A stretch of DNA of 50,053 nucleotides from Thermoanaerobaculum sp. (GCA_025060245.1 JANXCP010000005.1:1-50053); one strand, 5' to 3'. Shown: positions 33,025 to 42,050, counted from the first letter of the stretch. The notes: generated from the sequence alone by a model not told the origin. Translations and numbers: made by a program.

Positions 33025-33912
33025 GTGGACTGGCTCGTCCTCGGGGTTTTTTTGGCCCTGTACCTGGGCATGTTCCTCGGCGGTCTGCCAGGATTGGCCC
33101 TGGACCGAACCGGTGTGGGGGTGTTGGGGGCCATTGCCCTGGTCGCCTTCGGGCGGGTGACACCGGAAATGGCTTGGGAGGCGGTGGGCGGAGCCACACT
33201 GGCGTTGCTCGCGGGCCTCATGGTGTTGTCAGCCCAGTTGCACTTAGCCGGTTTCTACGGCAGGGTGACCGAGGACTTGGCACGGCTGGCCCTCTCACCA
33301 CCCACACTGCTGGCTTTGCTTCTGGCCGTGGCCGCGGGGCTTTCCGCTTTCCTGGTCAACGACACCGTGTGCTTGGCCATGGCGCCGTTGCTGGTGGAGG
33401 GTTGCGCCCGCCGGGGTTTGGACCCACAGCCTTTTCTTTTGGGTTTGGCCTGCGCCGCCAACACTGGCTCCGCTGCCACCCTCATGGGGAACCCGCAGAA
33501 CATGCTTATTGGACAACAGCTCAAGGTGGCCTTTTTACCCTACCTGGGCCTGGCCATACCGGTGATATTGGGAAGCCTCGCCCTGTGCTGGTTGGTCCTG
33601 GTGCTGCAACAAAGGGGTGCCTGGCGAACGCATACGCCGATCCCTTCTCTGGGCCATCGTAGCTTTACCCGTTACCAGACGGGAAAGGGGTTCGCGGTGT
33701 TGGCCGGGGTCGTCCTGGCTTTTTCCTTTGCCCCATGGCCTCGGGAGGTGGTGGCGGTCACCCTCGTGGGGAGCATCGCCAACATCATCGTGGTGGAGCA
33801 GGCAGCTCGCCTGGGGGTGGTCATCACGCCACGGCAGCACCTGCGAGTTGGCCTGCCCGTGGGGGCCCTGAGCTTACTGCTAGCCTACGGTTGGATCTGC
33901 CTTAATTTTTGA
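33025..33912 (+). CDS. SLC13/ArsB-like anion transporter, apparently internally deleted
   Basis: The product is 295 residues from the GTG at 33025, chosen because the first membrane segment WLVLGVFLALYLGMFL begins at once. No clear ribosome site is seen. The N-terminal half matches the SLC13/CitMHS/ArsB-like group: SAFLVNDTVCLAMAPLLVEGCARRG, then NTGSAATLMGNPQNMLIGQQ. After PWPREVVAVT the sequence goes directly to LVGSIANIIVVEQA. In full-length members of about 400 residues that motif comes near the end, after a second half-repeat. About 100 central residues, including the second discontinuous-helix region, seem to be missing without loss of frame. Function is therefore doubtful. Confidence 0.8.
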   Translation: MDWLVLGVFLALYLGMFLGGLPGLALDRTGVGVLGAIALVAFGRVTPEMAWEAVGGATLALLAGLMVLSAQLHLAGFYGRVTEDLARLALSPPTLLALLLAVAAGLSAFLVNDTVCLAMAPLLVEGCARRGLDPQPFLLGLACAANTGSAATLMGNPQNMLIGQQLKVAFLPYLGLAIPVILGSLALCWLVLVLQQRGAWRTHTPIPSLGHRSFTRYQTGKGFAVLAGVVLAFSFAPWPREVVAVTLVGSIANIIVVEQAARLGVVITPRQHLRVGLPVGALSLLLAYGWICLNF

Positions 33913-33954
33913 GGCTACCCACCCGACCAAAACCAGCCCTTCTCCCCTTTTGCT

Positions 33955-33995
33955 CCCGGATTCTCAAAAGCTGCGTCAAAGACCCAAAATCCGGG
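33955..33995. repeat. Inverted repeat at the convergent aceE end
   Basis: CCCGGATT (33955-33962) is complementary to AATCCGGG (33988-33995), enclosing the aceE stop. There is no following T-run, so any terminator role is uncertain. Confidence 0.4.
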
Positions 33996-36630
33996 CCGCC
34001 GCCGCCACCTCCTCTCGGGAAAGTATCCCCTCCTCCGAAAGGGCAAAGAGGGCCGCCAGGGCCACGTGCTCGGCGTCCACCTCAAAGTACCGCCGCAAAG
34101 CCTGGCGGGTGTCGGAAAGCCCGTAGCCATCCGTTCCCAGCGCCACCATGCGTCGCCCCAGAAAACGCGCCACCATATCGGGCAACAGCTTCATGTAGTC
34201 GCTGGCTGCCACCACCGGACCTGGGTGGCCCTCCAGCACCTGGCTCACATACGGGATGCGCCGAGCTTCCGCGGGGTGGAGACGGTTGAAGCGCTCACAC
34301 TCCAAAGCCTCCTGCCGCAGTTGTTGGTAACTGGTGACGCTCCACACCTCCGCACCCAGGCCGAAGCGGCTGGCCAAGAGCTGCTGAGCGCGTAGGACTT
34401 CGCGCAGGATGGGACCTGAGCCAAACAGCTGCACCTGGGGGGGCCGTCCCGGGGGTGCGCCGCGCAAGAGGTACATACCGCGCAGGATCCCCTCTTCCAC
34501 CCCTTCGGGTAGAGGAGGTTGGGGGTAGTTCTCGTTGTACAGGGTGATGTAGTAAAAGCAGTCCTCTTGGCGCTCCACCATGGCCGCAAGCCCATGGCGG
34601 ATGATGACGGCGACTTCGTAGGCAAAGGCGGGATCGTAGGCGCGGACGTTGGGCATCACCGAAAACAACACGTGGGAGTGCCCATCGCAGTGCTGCAATC
34701 CCTCCCCCTGCAGGGTGGTGCGACCAGCGGTGGCGCCCAGGAGAAAACCGCGTCCCATGCTGTCGCCAAAAGCCCAAATGAGGTCGCCAACCCGCTGAAA
34801 GCCGAACATGGAGTAAAAGATGTAGAAGGGGATAGTGGGCAAGCCGTGGGTAGCGTAGGCGGTGCCAGCAGCGGTGGTGGAGGCCAGAGACCCGGCTTCG
34901 GTGATGCCTTCCTCCAGGATTTGGCCGGTCTTGGCCTCGCGGTACGCCAGGAGCAGGTTATGGTCCACGGGCTCGTAGAGCTGCCCCTTGGGGGCGTAAA
35001 TCTTGACCTCAGCAAAGAGGGACTCCATGCCGAAGGTGCGGGCCTCGTCCGGCACCACCGGCACCACGTACTTGCCCAACTCTTTGTGCCGCAAGAGGTT
35101 GCGGAGAAGACGGACAAAGGCCATGGTGGTGGAAACTTCCCGCTCTGAACCGGCGAAAAACTCCGCGTAGGCGTCCTGATCCGGCAGCTGTGGCACCTGC
35201 ACCTGCACCCGCCGCGACGGCAACGGTCCGCCCAGGGCGCGCCGCCGCTCCAAGAGGTACTCCACCTCGGGGGAGTGGGGACCCGGGTGAAAGTACGGGG
35301 GGTCCTCCGACTCCAACGCCGAATCGGGGATTTCCAGGTGCAGCACATCGCGGAAGGCCTTCAGCTGGGCGACGTTGAGCTTCTTCATCTGGTGGGTGGG
35401 GTTTTTCCCCTCAAATTCCTGACCCAGGGTCCACCCCTTGACGGTTTTAACCAAGATGGCCGTGGGACGGCCCTTGGTTTCCGTGGCCAGCTTGTAGGCG
35501 GCGTAAACTTTGCGGTAGTCGTGGCCGCCAAACTTCAAGTGCTTGATCTCGCGGTCGGAAAGGTGTTCCACCAGGGCTAAAAGGCGCGGATCGGCACCAA
35601 AAAAGTGCTGGCGCATGAACGCCCCGCCTTCGGCGTGGTAGCGCTGCCACCACCCATCCACCGTGTCGTTGAGGCGCTGCAGCAGCACGCCGTGGGTGTC
35701 GCGGGCCAAAAGCTCGTCCCACTCCCGCCCCAAAACCACCTTGATGACGTTCCAACCGGAGCCACGGAAGACCGCTTCCAGCTCCTGAATGATCTTGCCG
35801 TTACCCCGCACCGGCCCGTCTAAGCGCTGCAAGTTACAGTTGACGACGAAGATCAGGTTGTCCAGCTCCTCGTTGGCCGCCACGTGAAGCGCCCCCAACG
35901 CCTCGGGTTCATCCGCTTCCCCATCCCCCATGAAGCACCAGACCCGCTGCTGCGAGGTGTCCTTGAGCCCGCGGTGCTGCAGGTAGCGGTTGAAGCGCGC
36001 TTGGTAGATGGCGTTCAACGGCCCTAAGCCCATGGAAACCGTGGGAAACTCCCAAAAATCTGGCATGCGCCGCGGATGGGGATAGGAGGAAAGGCCGATC
36101 CCTGTGGTCTCGCGGCGAAACGCCTCCAAATGGGCCTCGCTCAGCCGCCCCTCCAGGAACGCGCGGGCGTAAATCCCAGGGGCGGCATGGCCTTGTACAA
36201 ACACCTGGTCCCCGCCCCCTGGGTGGTCTTTACCCCGGAAAAAGTGGTTGAAGCCCACCTCGTACAGGGCCGCGGCGGACGCATAGGTGGACAGGTGCCC
36301 GCCGATGCCCGGGTAGTGCTTGTTAGCCCGTGACACCATGGCCATGGCGTTCCACCGCACGATGCGACGAATGCGCTTTTCCATGGCCTCATCGCCAGGG
36401 AATGGCGGCTCCTGTTCAGGCGAGATGGTGTTGATGTACGGAGTTTGAATGGGCTCAATCCCCAAGCCCAACATCCGCGCTCGCTTGAGCAGCTTGCGCA
36501 GGATGAACGCTGCCCGCAGCGGTCCTTGGGTTTGGGCCACCCAATCCAGCGCTTCAATCCACTCCCCCGTTTCCTGGGGATCGGCATCGGCCAGTTGCCG
36601 CTTGAACTGGGTCTCGTACGCCTCAATCAT
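33976..36630 (-). CDS. aceE: Pyruvate dehydrogenase E1 component, homodimeric type
   Basis: The product is 884 residues, close to the length of E. coli AceE. The ATG at 36628-36630 follows a GAGGAGG site. The frame is open further upstream, but without similarity. Visible are GGHLSTYASAAALYEVGFNHFFRG, the thiamine-diphosphate motif (GDGEADEPEALGAL to FVVNCNLQRLDGPVRGNGKI) and the C-terminal GTDGYGLSDTR region. The enzyme decarboxylates pyruvate and passes the acetyl group to the lipoyl E2. The aceF and lpd genes are not in the window. It is convergent with the anion transporter gene and divergent from the S8 protease gene. Confidence 0.96.
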   Translation of the reverse strand: MIEAYETQFKRQLADADPQETGEWIEALDWVAQTQGPLRAAFILRKLLKRARMLGLGIEPIQTPYINTISPEQEPPFPGDEAMEKRIRRIVRWNAMAMVSRANKHYPGIGGHLSTYASAAALYEVGFNHFFRGKDHPGGGDQVFVQGHAAPGIYARAFLEGRLSEAHLEAFRRETTGIGLSSYPHPRRMPDFWEFPTVSMGLGPLNAIYQARFNRYLQHRGLKDTSQQRVWCFMGDGEADEPEALGALHVAANEELDNLIFVVNCNLQRLDGPVRGNGKIIQELEAVFRGSGWNVIKVVLGREWDELLARDTHGVLLQRLNDTVDGWWQRYHAEGGAFMRQHFFGADPRLLALVEHLSDREIKHLKFGGHDYRKVYAAYKLATETKGRPTAILVKTVKGWTLGQEFEGKNPTHQMKKLNVAQLKAFRDVLHLEIPDSALESEDPPYFHPGPHSPEVEYLLERRRALGGPLPSRRVQVQVPQLPDQDAYAEFFAGSEREVSTTMAFVRLLRNLLRHKELGKYVVPVVPDEARTFGMESLFAEVKIYAPKGQLYEPVDHNLLLAYREAKTGQILEEGITEAGSLASTTAAGTAYATHGLPTIPFYIFYSMFGFQRVGDLIWAFGDSMGRGFLLGATAGRTTLQGEGLQHCDGHSHVLFSVMPNVRAYDPAFAYEVAVIIRHGLAAMVERQEDCFYYITLYNENYPQPPLPEGVEEGILRGMYLLRGAPPGRPPQVQLFGSGPILREVLRAQQLLASRFGLGAEVWSVTSYQQLRQEALECERFNRLHPAEARRIPYVSQVLEGHPGPVVAASDYMKLLPDMVARFLGRRMVALGTDGYGLSDTRQALRRYFEVDAEHVALAALFALSEEGILSREEVAAAARILGL

Positions 36631-36698
36631 CCCTGACCTCCTCAGGCACTGTGGCCCCAAGGGTAAACCTGCAGAGCTCGCCCCTTGTTCCGCCGCTT

Positions 36699-36704
36699 TA
36701 GAAT
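36699..36704 (+). promoter_or_regulatory. Possible -10 element giving a leaderless S8 protease mRNA
   Basis: TAGAAT lies 6 bases before the ATG at 36711, and no ribosome site is present between them. No convincing -35 element is seen at the usual distance. Confidence 0.35.
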
Positions 36705-36710
36705 ACCCCC

Positions 36711-39700
36711 ATGAGGAATCCCTGGTTATTGGCGCTTGCCCTTGTCGGCCCCAGCAGCTGGGCGCAGCCCCAGGCGGTGTTTGTGGAGCTTTCCCAGCCT
36801 CCGGCCTTCGCTCCATGGTGGGAACAGCGGGAAGGGATGGGGGTCCACGCCCTCGCCCAGGTGCAGGCCCAGCTGCAGGCCGTGGAAGCACAGCAAGAGG
36901 CCTTCGTGGCCCAGCTCCGGCAGCGGGGTGCGGAGTTTGTGGAGCTTTACCGCTTGCAGAAGTTGGCCAACGGGGTGGCCCTGGAGCTGCCACCGGCCGC
37001 GATTTCCTGGGTGAAGGGCTTGCCCGGGGTGGTGCGGGTGCGGCCCCTCGTGCCCAAGAGCCCGCTTTTGGGCACTGCCGTGCCGTTGGTGCGGGCTCCC
37101 CAGGCCTGGCAGTACCACGGCGCCACCGGGCGGGGTGTGCGTGTGGGCATCATTGACACGGGCATTGACTATTTGCACCGCGCCTTTGGTGGCCCGGGAA
37201 CGGGGTACTCGGCCAACGACACCACCAAGCTGGGGGATGCGCCATACCCGAATGCCAAGGTGGTGGGGGGGTGGGATTTCGCCGGCGACGACTACGATGC
37301 CGGTTCCGACACTCCCTCCCGGCGCACCCCCAAGCCCGACCCCGACCCGATGGACTGCGGAGGCCACGGGACCCACGTGGCCTCCATTGCCGCCGGCTTC
37401 GGTGTGACAGGGAATGGGCAAACCTTTCCCGGGCCTTTCAATACCGCCACCCCCTTTGCCGACCTGCGCATTGCCCCAGGGGCGGCGCCCGAGGCGCAGC
37501 TGTACGCCCTGCGGGTGTTTGGTTGCTCCGGTACGACGGCGCTGGTGGCGCGGGCCCTGGAATGGGCCGCCGATCCCAACGGGGATAACAACCCCGCTGA
37601 CCGGCTGGACATCGTCAACCTCTCCTTGGGCTCGCCCTGGGGGGAGGATGACAGCCCCGATTCCTTGGCGGCCAACAACGCCTCCCGCTTGGGAGTGCTG
37701 GTGGTGGCCTCGGCGGGGAACAGCGGCGATACCGCCTTCATCACCGGCTCCCCGGCTGCCGCCACCGCTGCCCTCTCGGTAGCCGCCTCGGTGGACGCGG
37801 GTGCGGTGGTGGGCGCCTTTGAGGTCTTGGCCCCAAGCGCCTTGGCCGGGACCTACCCCGCCGCTGAGGCGGCCTTTGGGCCCAATTTGGCCAACATCGG
37901 CGATCGGGAGGGGTTCTTGGCCTCCCCGCAGGCGGGGGAAGAGCTGGGTTGCAACCCCTTTTCCGCCAGCTCCGGCGCTGCCCTTTCCGGCAAGATTGCT
38001 CTTATCAACCGGGGCGTTTGCAGCTTCAAGCGAAAGGTGCTTAATGCGCAAAACGTGGGCGCCATAGGCGTGCTCATCGTCCGCCAGGATAACGGGGACC
38101 CCTTCACGATGGGTGACGACCCGTCCATCACCGACACCATCAACATCCCGTCGCAGATGACCGTGCTCTCCGTGGGGGAACAACTGCGGGCTCGTCTTAC
38201 GGCAGGGGTGAGGGTACGCCTCACCGCTCGCTTCCGCAACCAATTCCTCTACTCCAACCCGGAACGGGAGGATACGGTGGCTTCCTTTTCTTCCCGCGGT
38301 CCCCGAGGGGACTTGCTGCTCAAACCCGACCTCTCCGCCCCGGGTGAGTCGGTGTTCGCCGCTTCCCACGGCACCGGTGATCGCGGTGTGAGCCTCAACG
38401 GCACTTCCATGGCCGCACCGCTGGTGGCGGGGGTGGCGGCCCTGGTGAAACAGCTGCGTCCCGAACTGACACCCCGCCAGCTCAAGGCGCTGCTCATGAA
38501 CACCGCCCTGGACGACCTGTTCGGCACCACCAAGGGGCAGCCGCCGCGTCACCAGGTGAGCCGCGCCGGGGCGGGCAGAGTGGACGCCGAAAGGGCCCTG
38601 GGCGCCACCCTCCTCATGTACGCCCGCCACAACCCGGAGGCCGTTTCCCTCTCTCTGGGCCTGCTGCCGGCCCCTGGATCGGCGACCGCCGCCGTGACGA
38701 TGCGCAACTTGGGTGGAGCGCGCACCGTGGCACTGGCCTTCACACCTACCCAACCCGTCCCCGGGCTGGTGGTGACGCCTCAGCCGGCGAGCCTGGCTTT
38801 AGGTCCCGGGGAGGAAGCCACGGTGACCCTGCTGCTTTCGCTGCCTTTGCTCACCGCACCGCCGCGGGATGCTACCCAGGCCACCCAGCAGGGGAACTGG
38901 CCGCGATTCTTCCTTTGGGAGCTTTCGGGTCACCTGGTGGCCCGGGAGGGGGAGCAGGTGGTGGCCCGGGTGCCGGTGTACGGCGTCCTGGTGCCCGCGC
39001 AGGTGGCTGTAGGGACACCGGCCATATTGGCGGCCGGCGGAGGTAACCTGGCCCTGGCCAACACCGCAGGCAGCTGGGTTGCTGCCCTGGAGCTGGCTTA
39101 CCTGGGGGAGCGAAAGCCCGGGGTGCGACCGGCCAACGTGCTCTTTGGCGGCGTGGCAACCACTTCGGGCAGCACCAACGAACCCCTTTTGACCTTTGGC
39201 GTGGTCACCCAAGACCCGTGGATCAGTCCGGAGCAGGTGAGGATTCGCGTGGATTTTGATCTGGACCGCAACGGCACAGCGGACGTGCGCCTGCAAAACC
39301 AGCGCGCCAGCGACAACACCGACGCCTTCGTCACCGCCGTGTGCCGACCCGTCTCGGGTCCCTGTACGGCTACGATGCCGTTAGGCGGCGTCTCCCCGGA
39401 AGGGCCCCATCCGCCGGTATTTGCCACCACGGTCATGGTTTTGACCGCTCCTGCCAGCGCCTTAGGTTGGACAGGCGGAGCCTTTGATTTTTGGTTCTCT
39501 ACCGTGGATGAGGTGGGGCAAGCCACCGCCAGCCCGCGGGTCACCTACAACCCCGCTAGTCCCAACCTGCGCATCACCGGCCCCGGGGCGGGGCCGGCGG
39601 TCTGGCGGCTTTTGCCCTCGCAAACCCTGCAGGTGCAGGCGGGTGAAACAGCCACCAGGCTGCTGCTTTTGTTTCCAGAAAACCGCGAAGGGTTCCGCGC

Positions 39701-39767
39701 CCAAGTGGTGCCGGTGCAAGCTGCTCAGAAGGTTCGGCGCCTGGTGCGCGCTCAGCGATCGCAATAG
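36711..39767 (+). CDS. Secreted S8 subtilisin-like protease with PA domain
   Basis: The product is 1018 residues with a signal peptide (ending SSWAQ). An I9-like propeptide ends near residue 120. The catalytic triad is Asp149 (GIIDTGIDYL), His219 (CGGHGTHVASIAAG) and Ser566 (NGTSMAAPLVAGVAAL), with the oxyanion Asn in VASAGNSG. A PA domain is inserted between His and Ser (ALINRGVCSFKRKVLNAQNVG). About 400 residues of beta-sandwich tail follow (fn3-like). This architecture is typical of large extracellular subtilases that degrade proteins. The 61-residue membrane protein gene starts 9 bases after its stop. Confidence 0.95.
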   Translation: MRNPWLLALALVGPSSWAQPQAVFVELSQPPAFAPWWEQREGMGVHALAQVQAQLQAVEAQQEAFVAQLRQRGAEFVELYRLQKLANGVALELPPAAISWVKGLPGVVRVRPLVPKSPLLGTAVPLVRAPQAWQYHGATGRGVRVGIIDTGIDYLHRAFGGPGTGYSANDTTKLGDAPYPNAKVVGGWDFAGDDYDAGSDTPSRRTPKPDPDPMDCGGHGTHVASIAAGFGVTGNGQTFPGPFNTATPFADLRIAPGAAPEAQLYALRVFGCSGTTALVARALEWAADPNGDNNPADRLDIVNLSLGSPWGEDDSPDSLAANNASRLGVLVVASAGNSGDTAFITGSPAAATAALSVAASVDAGAVVGAFEVLAPSALAGTYPAAEAAFGPNLANIGDREGFLASPQAGEELGCNPFSASSGAALSGKIALINRGVCSFKRKVLNAQNVGAIGVLIVRQDNGDPFTMGDDPSITDTINIPSQMTVLSVGEQLRARLTAGVRVRLTARFRNQFLYSNPEREDTVASFSSRGPRGDLLLKPDLSAPGESVFAASHGTGDRGVSLNGTSMAAPLVAGVAALVKQLRPELTPRQLKALLMNTALDDLFGTTKGQPPRHQVSRAGAGRVDAERALGATLLMYARHNPEAVSLSLGLLPAPGSATAAVTMRNLGGARTVALAFTPTQPVPGLVVTPQPASLALGPGEEATVTLLLSLPLLTAPPRDATQATQQGNWPRFFLWELSGHLVAREGEQVVARVPVYGVLVPAQVAVGTPAILAAGGGNLALANTAGSWVAALELAYLGERKPGVRPANVLFGGVATTSGSTNEPLLTFGVVTQDPWISPEQVRIRVDFDLDRNGTADVRLQNQRASDNTDAFVTAVCRPVSGPCTATMPLGGVSPEGPHPPVFATTVMVLTAPASALGWTGGAFDFWFSTVDEVGQATASPRVTYNPASPNLRITGPGAGPAVWRLLPSQTLQVQAGETATRLLLLFPENREGFRAQVVPVQAAQKVRRLVRAQRSQ

Positions 39768-39776
39768 GAGGTGGCG

Positions 39777-39962
39777 ATGAAACAACAGTGGGCATGGGTT
39801 CTGCTAGTGGCTGGCGTTGTTTTGTTCCTCTTGGGCTTGTTGGCGGATCCCCTGGGGGTGGGGGCGGCCCCCGGTTTGGGGTGGAAACAGGGCCTCTTGG
39901 CCTTGGTCGGGGTCGCCCTGGCGGTGTACGGCGGGCTTTCCTTACGCAAATCCAAGGCCTAA
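39777..39962 (+). CDS. Small two-helix membrane protein
   Basis: The product is 61 residues from the ATG at 39777, with AGGAGGTGG upstream. Two hydrophobic segments (WVLLVAGVVLFLLGLLAD and LALVGVALAVYGGLSL) are separated by a short Gly-rich turn, and the C-terminus is basic. No family is recognised beyond resemblance to small DUF-type membrane proteins. Close coupling to the S8 protease gene and a terminator 42 bases after its stop show that they form a two-gene operon. Confidence 0.75.
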   Translation: MKQQWAWVLLVAGVVLFLLGLLADPLGVGAAPGLGWKQGLLALVGVALAVYGGLSLRKSKA

Positions 39963-40003
39963 GGACCGCAAACCCGTAAGCCGCAGTACCTCACCCCGAG
40001 CTC

Positions 40004-40027
40004 ACGGCGGTGGGACTGCCGTTTTTT
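40004..40027 (+). terminator. Intrinsic terminator after the S8 operon
   Basis: ACGGCGGT (40004-40011) pairs with ACTGCCGT (40015-40022) with one G-T wobble and a GGG loop, followed by a run of six T. Confidence 0.85.
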
Positions 40028-40104
40028 CCACCGCGCAACCCAACTCTCGGGGGAAGGTAAGCTCTTAGGGTGTTCTCCTCTTGCCCCGCGGCAGAGGCAT
40101 GGGT

Positions 40105-40491
40105 TCAAGGCCGCGTCGGAACGCGCTCAACGCGCCGGGCCTTGTGGTCGTGGGTGGTGCGGAGGAAAAAGCCGTACAGTTCCTCAGGGGCGCCGTGGCT
40201 CCATGGCCCCTGAACAAGGCTTGCCACCTGCCGATCCTCCCACTGCCGCAGCACTTGGCCGGTGCGGGGGAAGGGATTTTCTACCTCCTCGGAGACCTCG
40301 GCCAAGGGTTTGCGCCTCCCCCAGGAGCGAACCAGAAGCGCCGCCTCCCGCTGCACGATGCTGCCCTGATCCCCCTGGTCTTGGCCGCAAACCGCACGGG
40401 AAAATACAACTCCTCCTTCCTGGCTTCCACCCCAGCGAGGCCACCCGTGCCAGAGCTGGAAAAAACCAGAGCAAGGAAATTTCCCGGGCAC
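40105..40491 (-). CDS. Doubtful ORF in an otherwise empty stretch
   Basis: Between the S8 operon terminator (40027) and the SDR stop (40606) no family is recognised on either strand. The minus-strand frame 40105-40491 (128 residues) has a fairly protein-like C-terminal 90 residues (QREAALLVRSWG, then RKPLAEVSEEVENPF). A plus-strand frame 40081-40572 (163 residues) is equally open. At most one is real. A decayed gene is also possible. No start with a convincing ribosome site is seen for either. Confidence 0.25.
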   Translation of the reverse strand: MPGKFPCSGFFQLWHGWPRWGGSQEGGVVFSRAVCGQDQGDQGSIVQREAALLVRSWGRRKPLAEVSEEVENPFPRTGQVLRQWEDRQVASLVQGPWSHGAPEELYGFFLRTTHDHKARRVERVPTRP

Positions 40492-40605
40492 GCCTCTTAC
40501 ATGGCCCTCCGCCGTCCACCATCGGAGCTGTGTTGGCGCACCACTTTTCTTGTTAAGGCTTTCTTCGTGTAAAGGCCATCGTCCGCCCCACCGCGGCGTG
40601 CAGGA

Positions 40606-41316
40606 TTACCGCCGTTGCGGCTGACTGGGGCGCAACTCCAGGAGGGAGGGGAGGGCGCGCGGTGGAAAGGCCAAGAGGTCCACCACCCCTTGCGCCACAT
40701 CTTCCGGGGAAAGCTTCCATGAAGCCCCCGGAGAACTGCCGGCAAACCCCGTGTCCACGGAACCGGGAAGCACCGTGGCCACCCGCACCCCCTGCTGCCG
40801 CACCTCCTCCATGAGGCAGTGGGCGAAGGCCAAAAGGCCGGCTTTGCTGGCGCAATAGGCCGCCCCCCCGGGAAAGGGGTTACGCGCCGCCAGGGAGGCG
40901 ATGAAGATCACCCACCCCTGGCTCGCCAAAAGGTGAGGCAAGGCCGCTTTGACGCAGAAAAAGGGCGCGTGAAGGTTGGTTTCCATTTGCACGGCAAAGT
41001 CGGTCACCGACATCTCCGCCACCGGCTTGAAGATCCCCACCCCGGCATTGGCCAGCAAGAGGTCCAGGCGCCCACCCCAACGTACCGTCTCGGCCACCAG
41101 CTTCCGGCAAGCCTGCGGGTTCCGCACATCAGCCGCCACCGTGTGCACCCGCCCCAGGGGTGCCAGCTCCTGCCGCGCCTGCTCAAGCCCATCAGCCCGG
41201 CGCGCCGCCACCACCACCTGCGCCCCCGCTCGCAGCAGGCGCGCCGCCACCGCCAAACCAATGCCCCGGCTTCCCCCGGTGACTAAAGCCACCTTGCCAT
41301 CCAGGAAACGGTTCAC
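40606..41316 (-). CDS. Short-chain dehydrogenase/reductase
   Basis: The product is 236 residues with the classical SDR layout. The cofactor loop is VTGGSRGIGLAVAARLL, followed by AADVRNPQ, LLLANAGVG, a catalytic Ser in FIASLAARN and YCASK with catalytic Tyr and Lys. VLPGSVDTGF follows. An Arg-rich segment after the second strand (AARRADG) suggests NADP preference. The substrate cannot be told. The start lies 3 bases after the stop of the Crp-like gene, so the two are co-transcribed. Confidence 0.92.
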   Translation of the reverse strand: MNRFLDGKVALVTGGSRGIGLAVAARLLRAGAQVVVAARRADGLEQARQELAPLGRVHTVAADVRNPQACRKLVAETVRWGGRLDLLLANAGVGIFKPVAEMSVTDFAVQMETNLHAPFFCVKAALPHLLASQGWVIFIASLAARNPFPGGAAYCASKAGLLAFAHCLMEEVRQQGVRVATVLPGSVDTGFAGSSPGASWKLSPEDVAQGVVDLLAFPPRALPSLLELRPSQPQRR

Positions 41317-41319
41317 CTT

Positions 41320-42027
41320 TTAGCCTCCCTTCCCCTCAGCCAGCGCCAAAAGCCCTTGGAAGTCGCTGACCACCACCCTTTGCCGACCAGTCCTCACCAG
41401 GCCCCGCGCTTGCCACTTTTGGAGCAGGCGCGACACGGTGTACAGGGTAGCCCCCACCATGGCCGCCAGGTCCTGGCGGGTCAAGGGGATATCCAGCAGC
41501 AGACCCTCCGCCACCGGCAAGCCAACCTGCCGTGCCAAGCGCCAGAGGCAGCGGGCCAGGCGCTGCTCCACCCGTTCACAGGCCAGCTCCAGGACGCGCT
41601 GTTGCAAATCCTCCACGTGCCCCGCCACCTGCTCCATCAGCGCCACACCCAGGGGAGGCAGGCGGCGGCAGAGCTCGCGCAGGGCGGCGGCAGGCCAAAG
41701 GGCCACCCAGGCGTCGGTGATCGCTTGGGCGGTGACCGGGTAGGTGTGGCCTGGGGCCAGGGCCACCGCTGCCATGGGCTGCGGGGGCCGAACAAAACGC
41801 ACCACCACCTGGTGGCCCGCCGCGTCCTCCTGGGTCAGCTTCAGCCGACCCTCCACGGCCACGTACAGGGCCTGCGCCGGCTCTCCCTGGCGGAACAGCA
41901 CCTGCCCTCGGCGCAACCGGCGTAAGGTGGCGCTCCCCAGCACCACCTCCCGGGCGGGCTCGTCCAAGGCCACCAGGAGGGGACTTTGTCGCAGCACCTC
42001 CAGCCAGCTTGCCGCCACGGGCACCAT
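41320..42027 (-). CDS. Crp/Fnr-family transcriptional regulator
   Basis: The product is 235 residues from the ATG at 42025-42027. A GTG at 42072 would add 15 residues and overlap the nuclease gene by 22 bases. The N-terminal cyclic-nucleotide-binding-type barrel reads LRRGQVLFRQGEPAQALYVAVEG and HQVVVRFV. The dimerisation helix includes LELACERVEQRLARCLWRLA. The C-terminal helix-turn-helix reads LTRQDLAAMVGATLYTVSRLL. There is no N-terminal Cys cluster, so it is not an Fnr-type iron-sulfur sensor. Its targets are unknown, although the SDR gene downstream in the same operon is one candidate. Confidence 0.92.
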   Translation of the reverse strand: MVPVAASWLEVLRQSPLLVALDEPAREVVLGSATLRRLRRGQVLFRQGEPAQALYVAVEGRLKLTQEDAAGHQVVVRFVRPPQPMAAVALAPGHTYPVTAQAITDAWVALWPAAALRELCRRLPPLGVALMEQVAGHVEDLQQRVLELACERVEQRLARCLWRLARQVGLPVAEGLLLDIPLTRQDLAAMVGATLYTVSRLLQKWQARGLVRTGRQRVVVSDFQGLLALAEGKGG

Positions 42028-42050
42028 CCTACCAAGGCCAAGCCTGGCCT

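Noticed and set aside
36631-36993. 121-codon upstream extension of the aceE frame
   Set aside because: It is Pro/Ala/Gly-rich without similarity, lies antisense to the S8 protease start, and the ATG at 36630 has a strong ribosome site.
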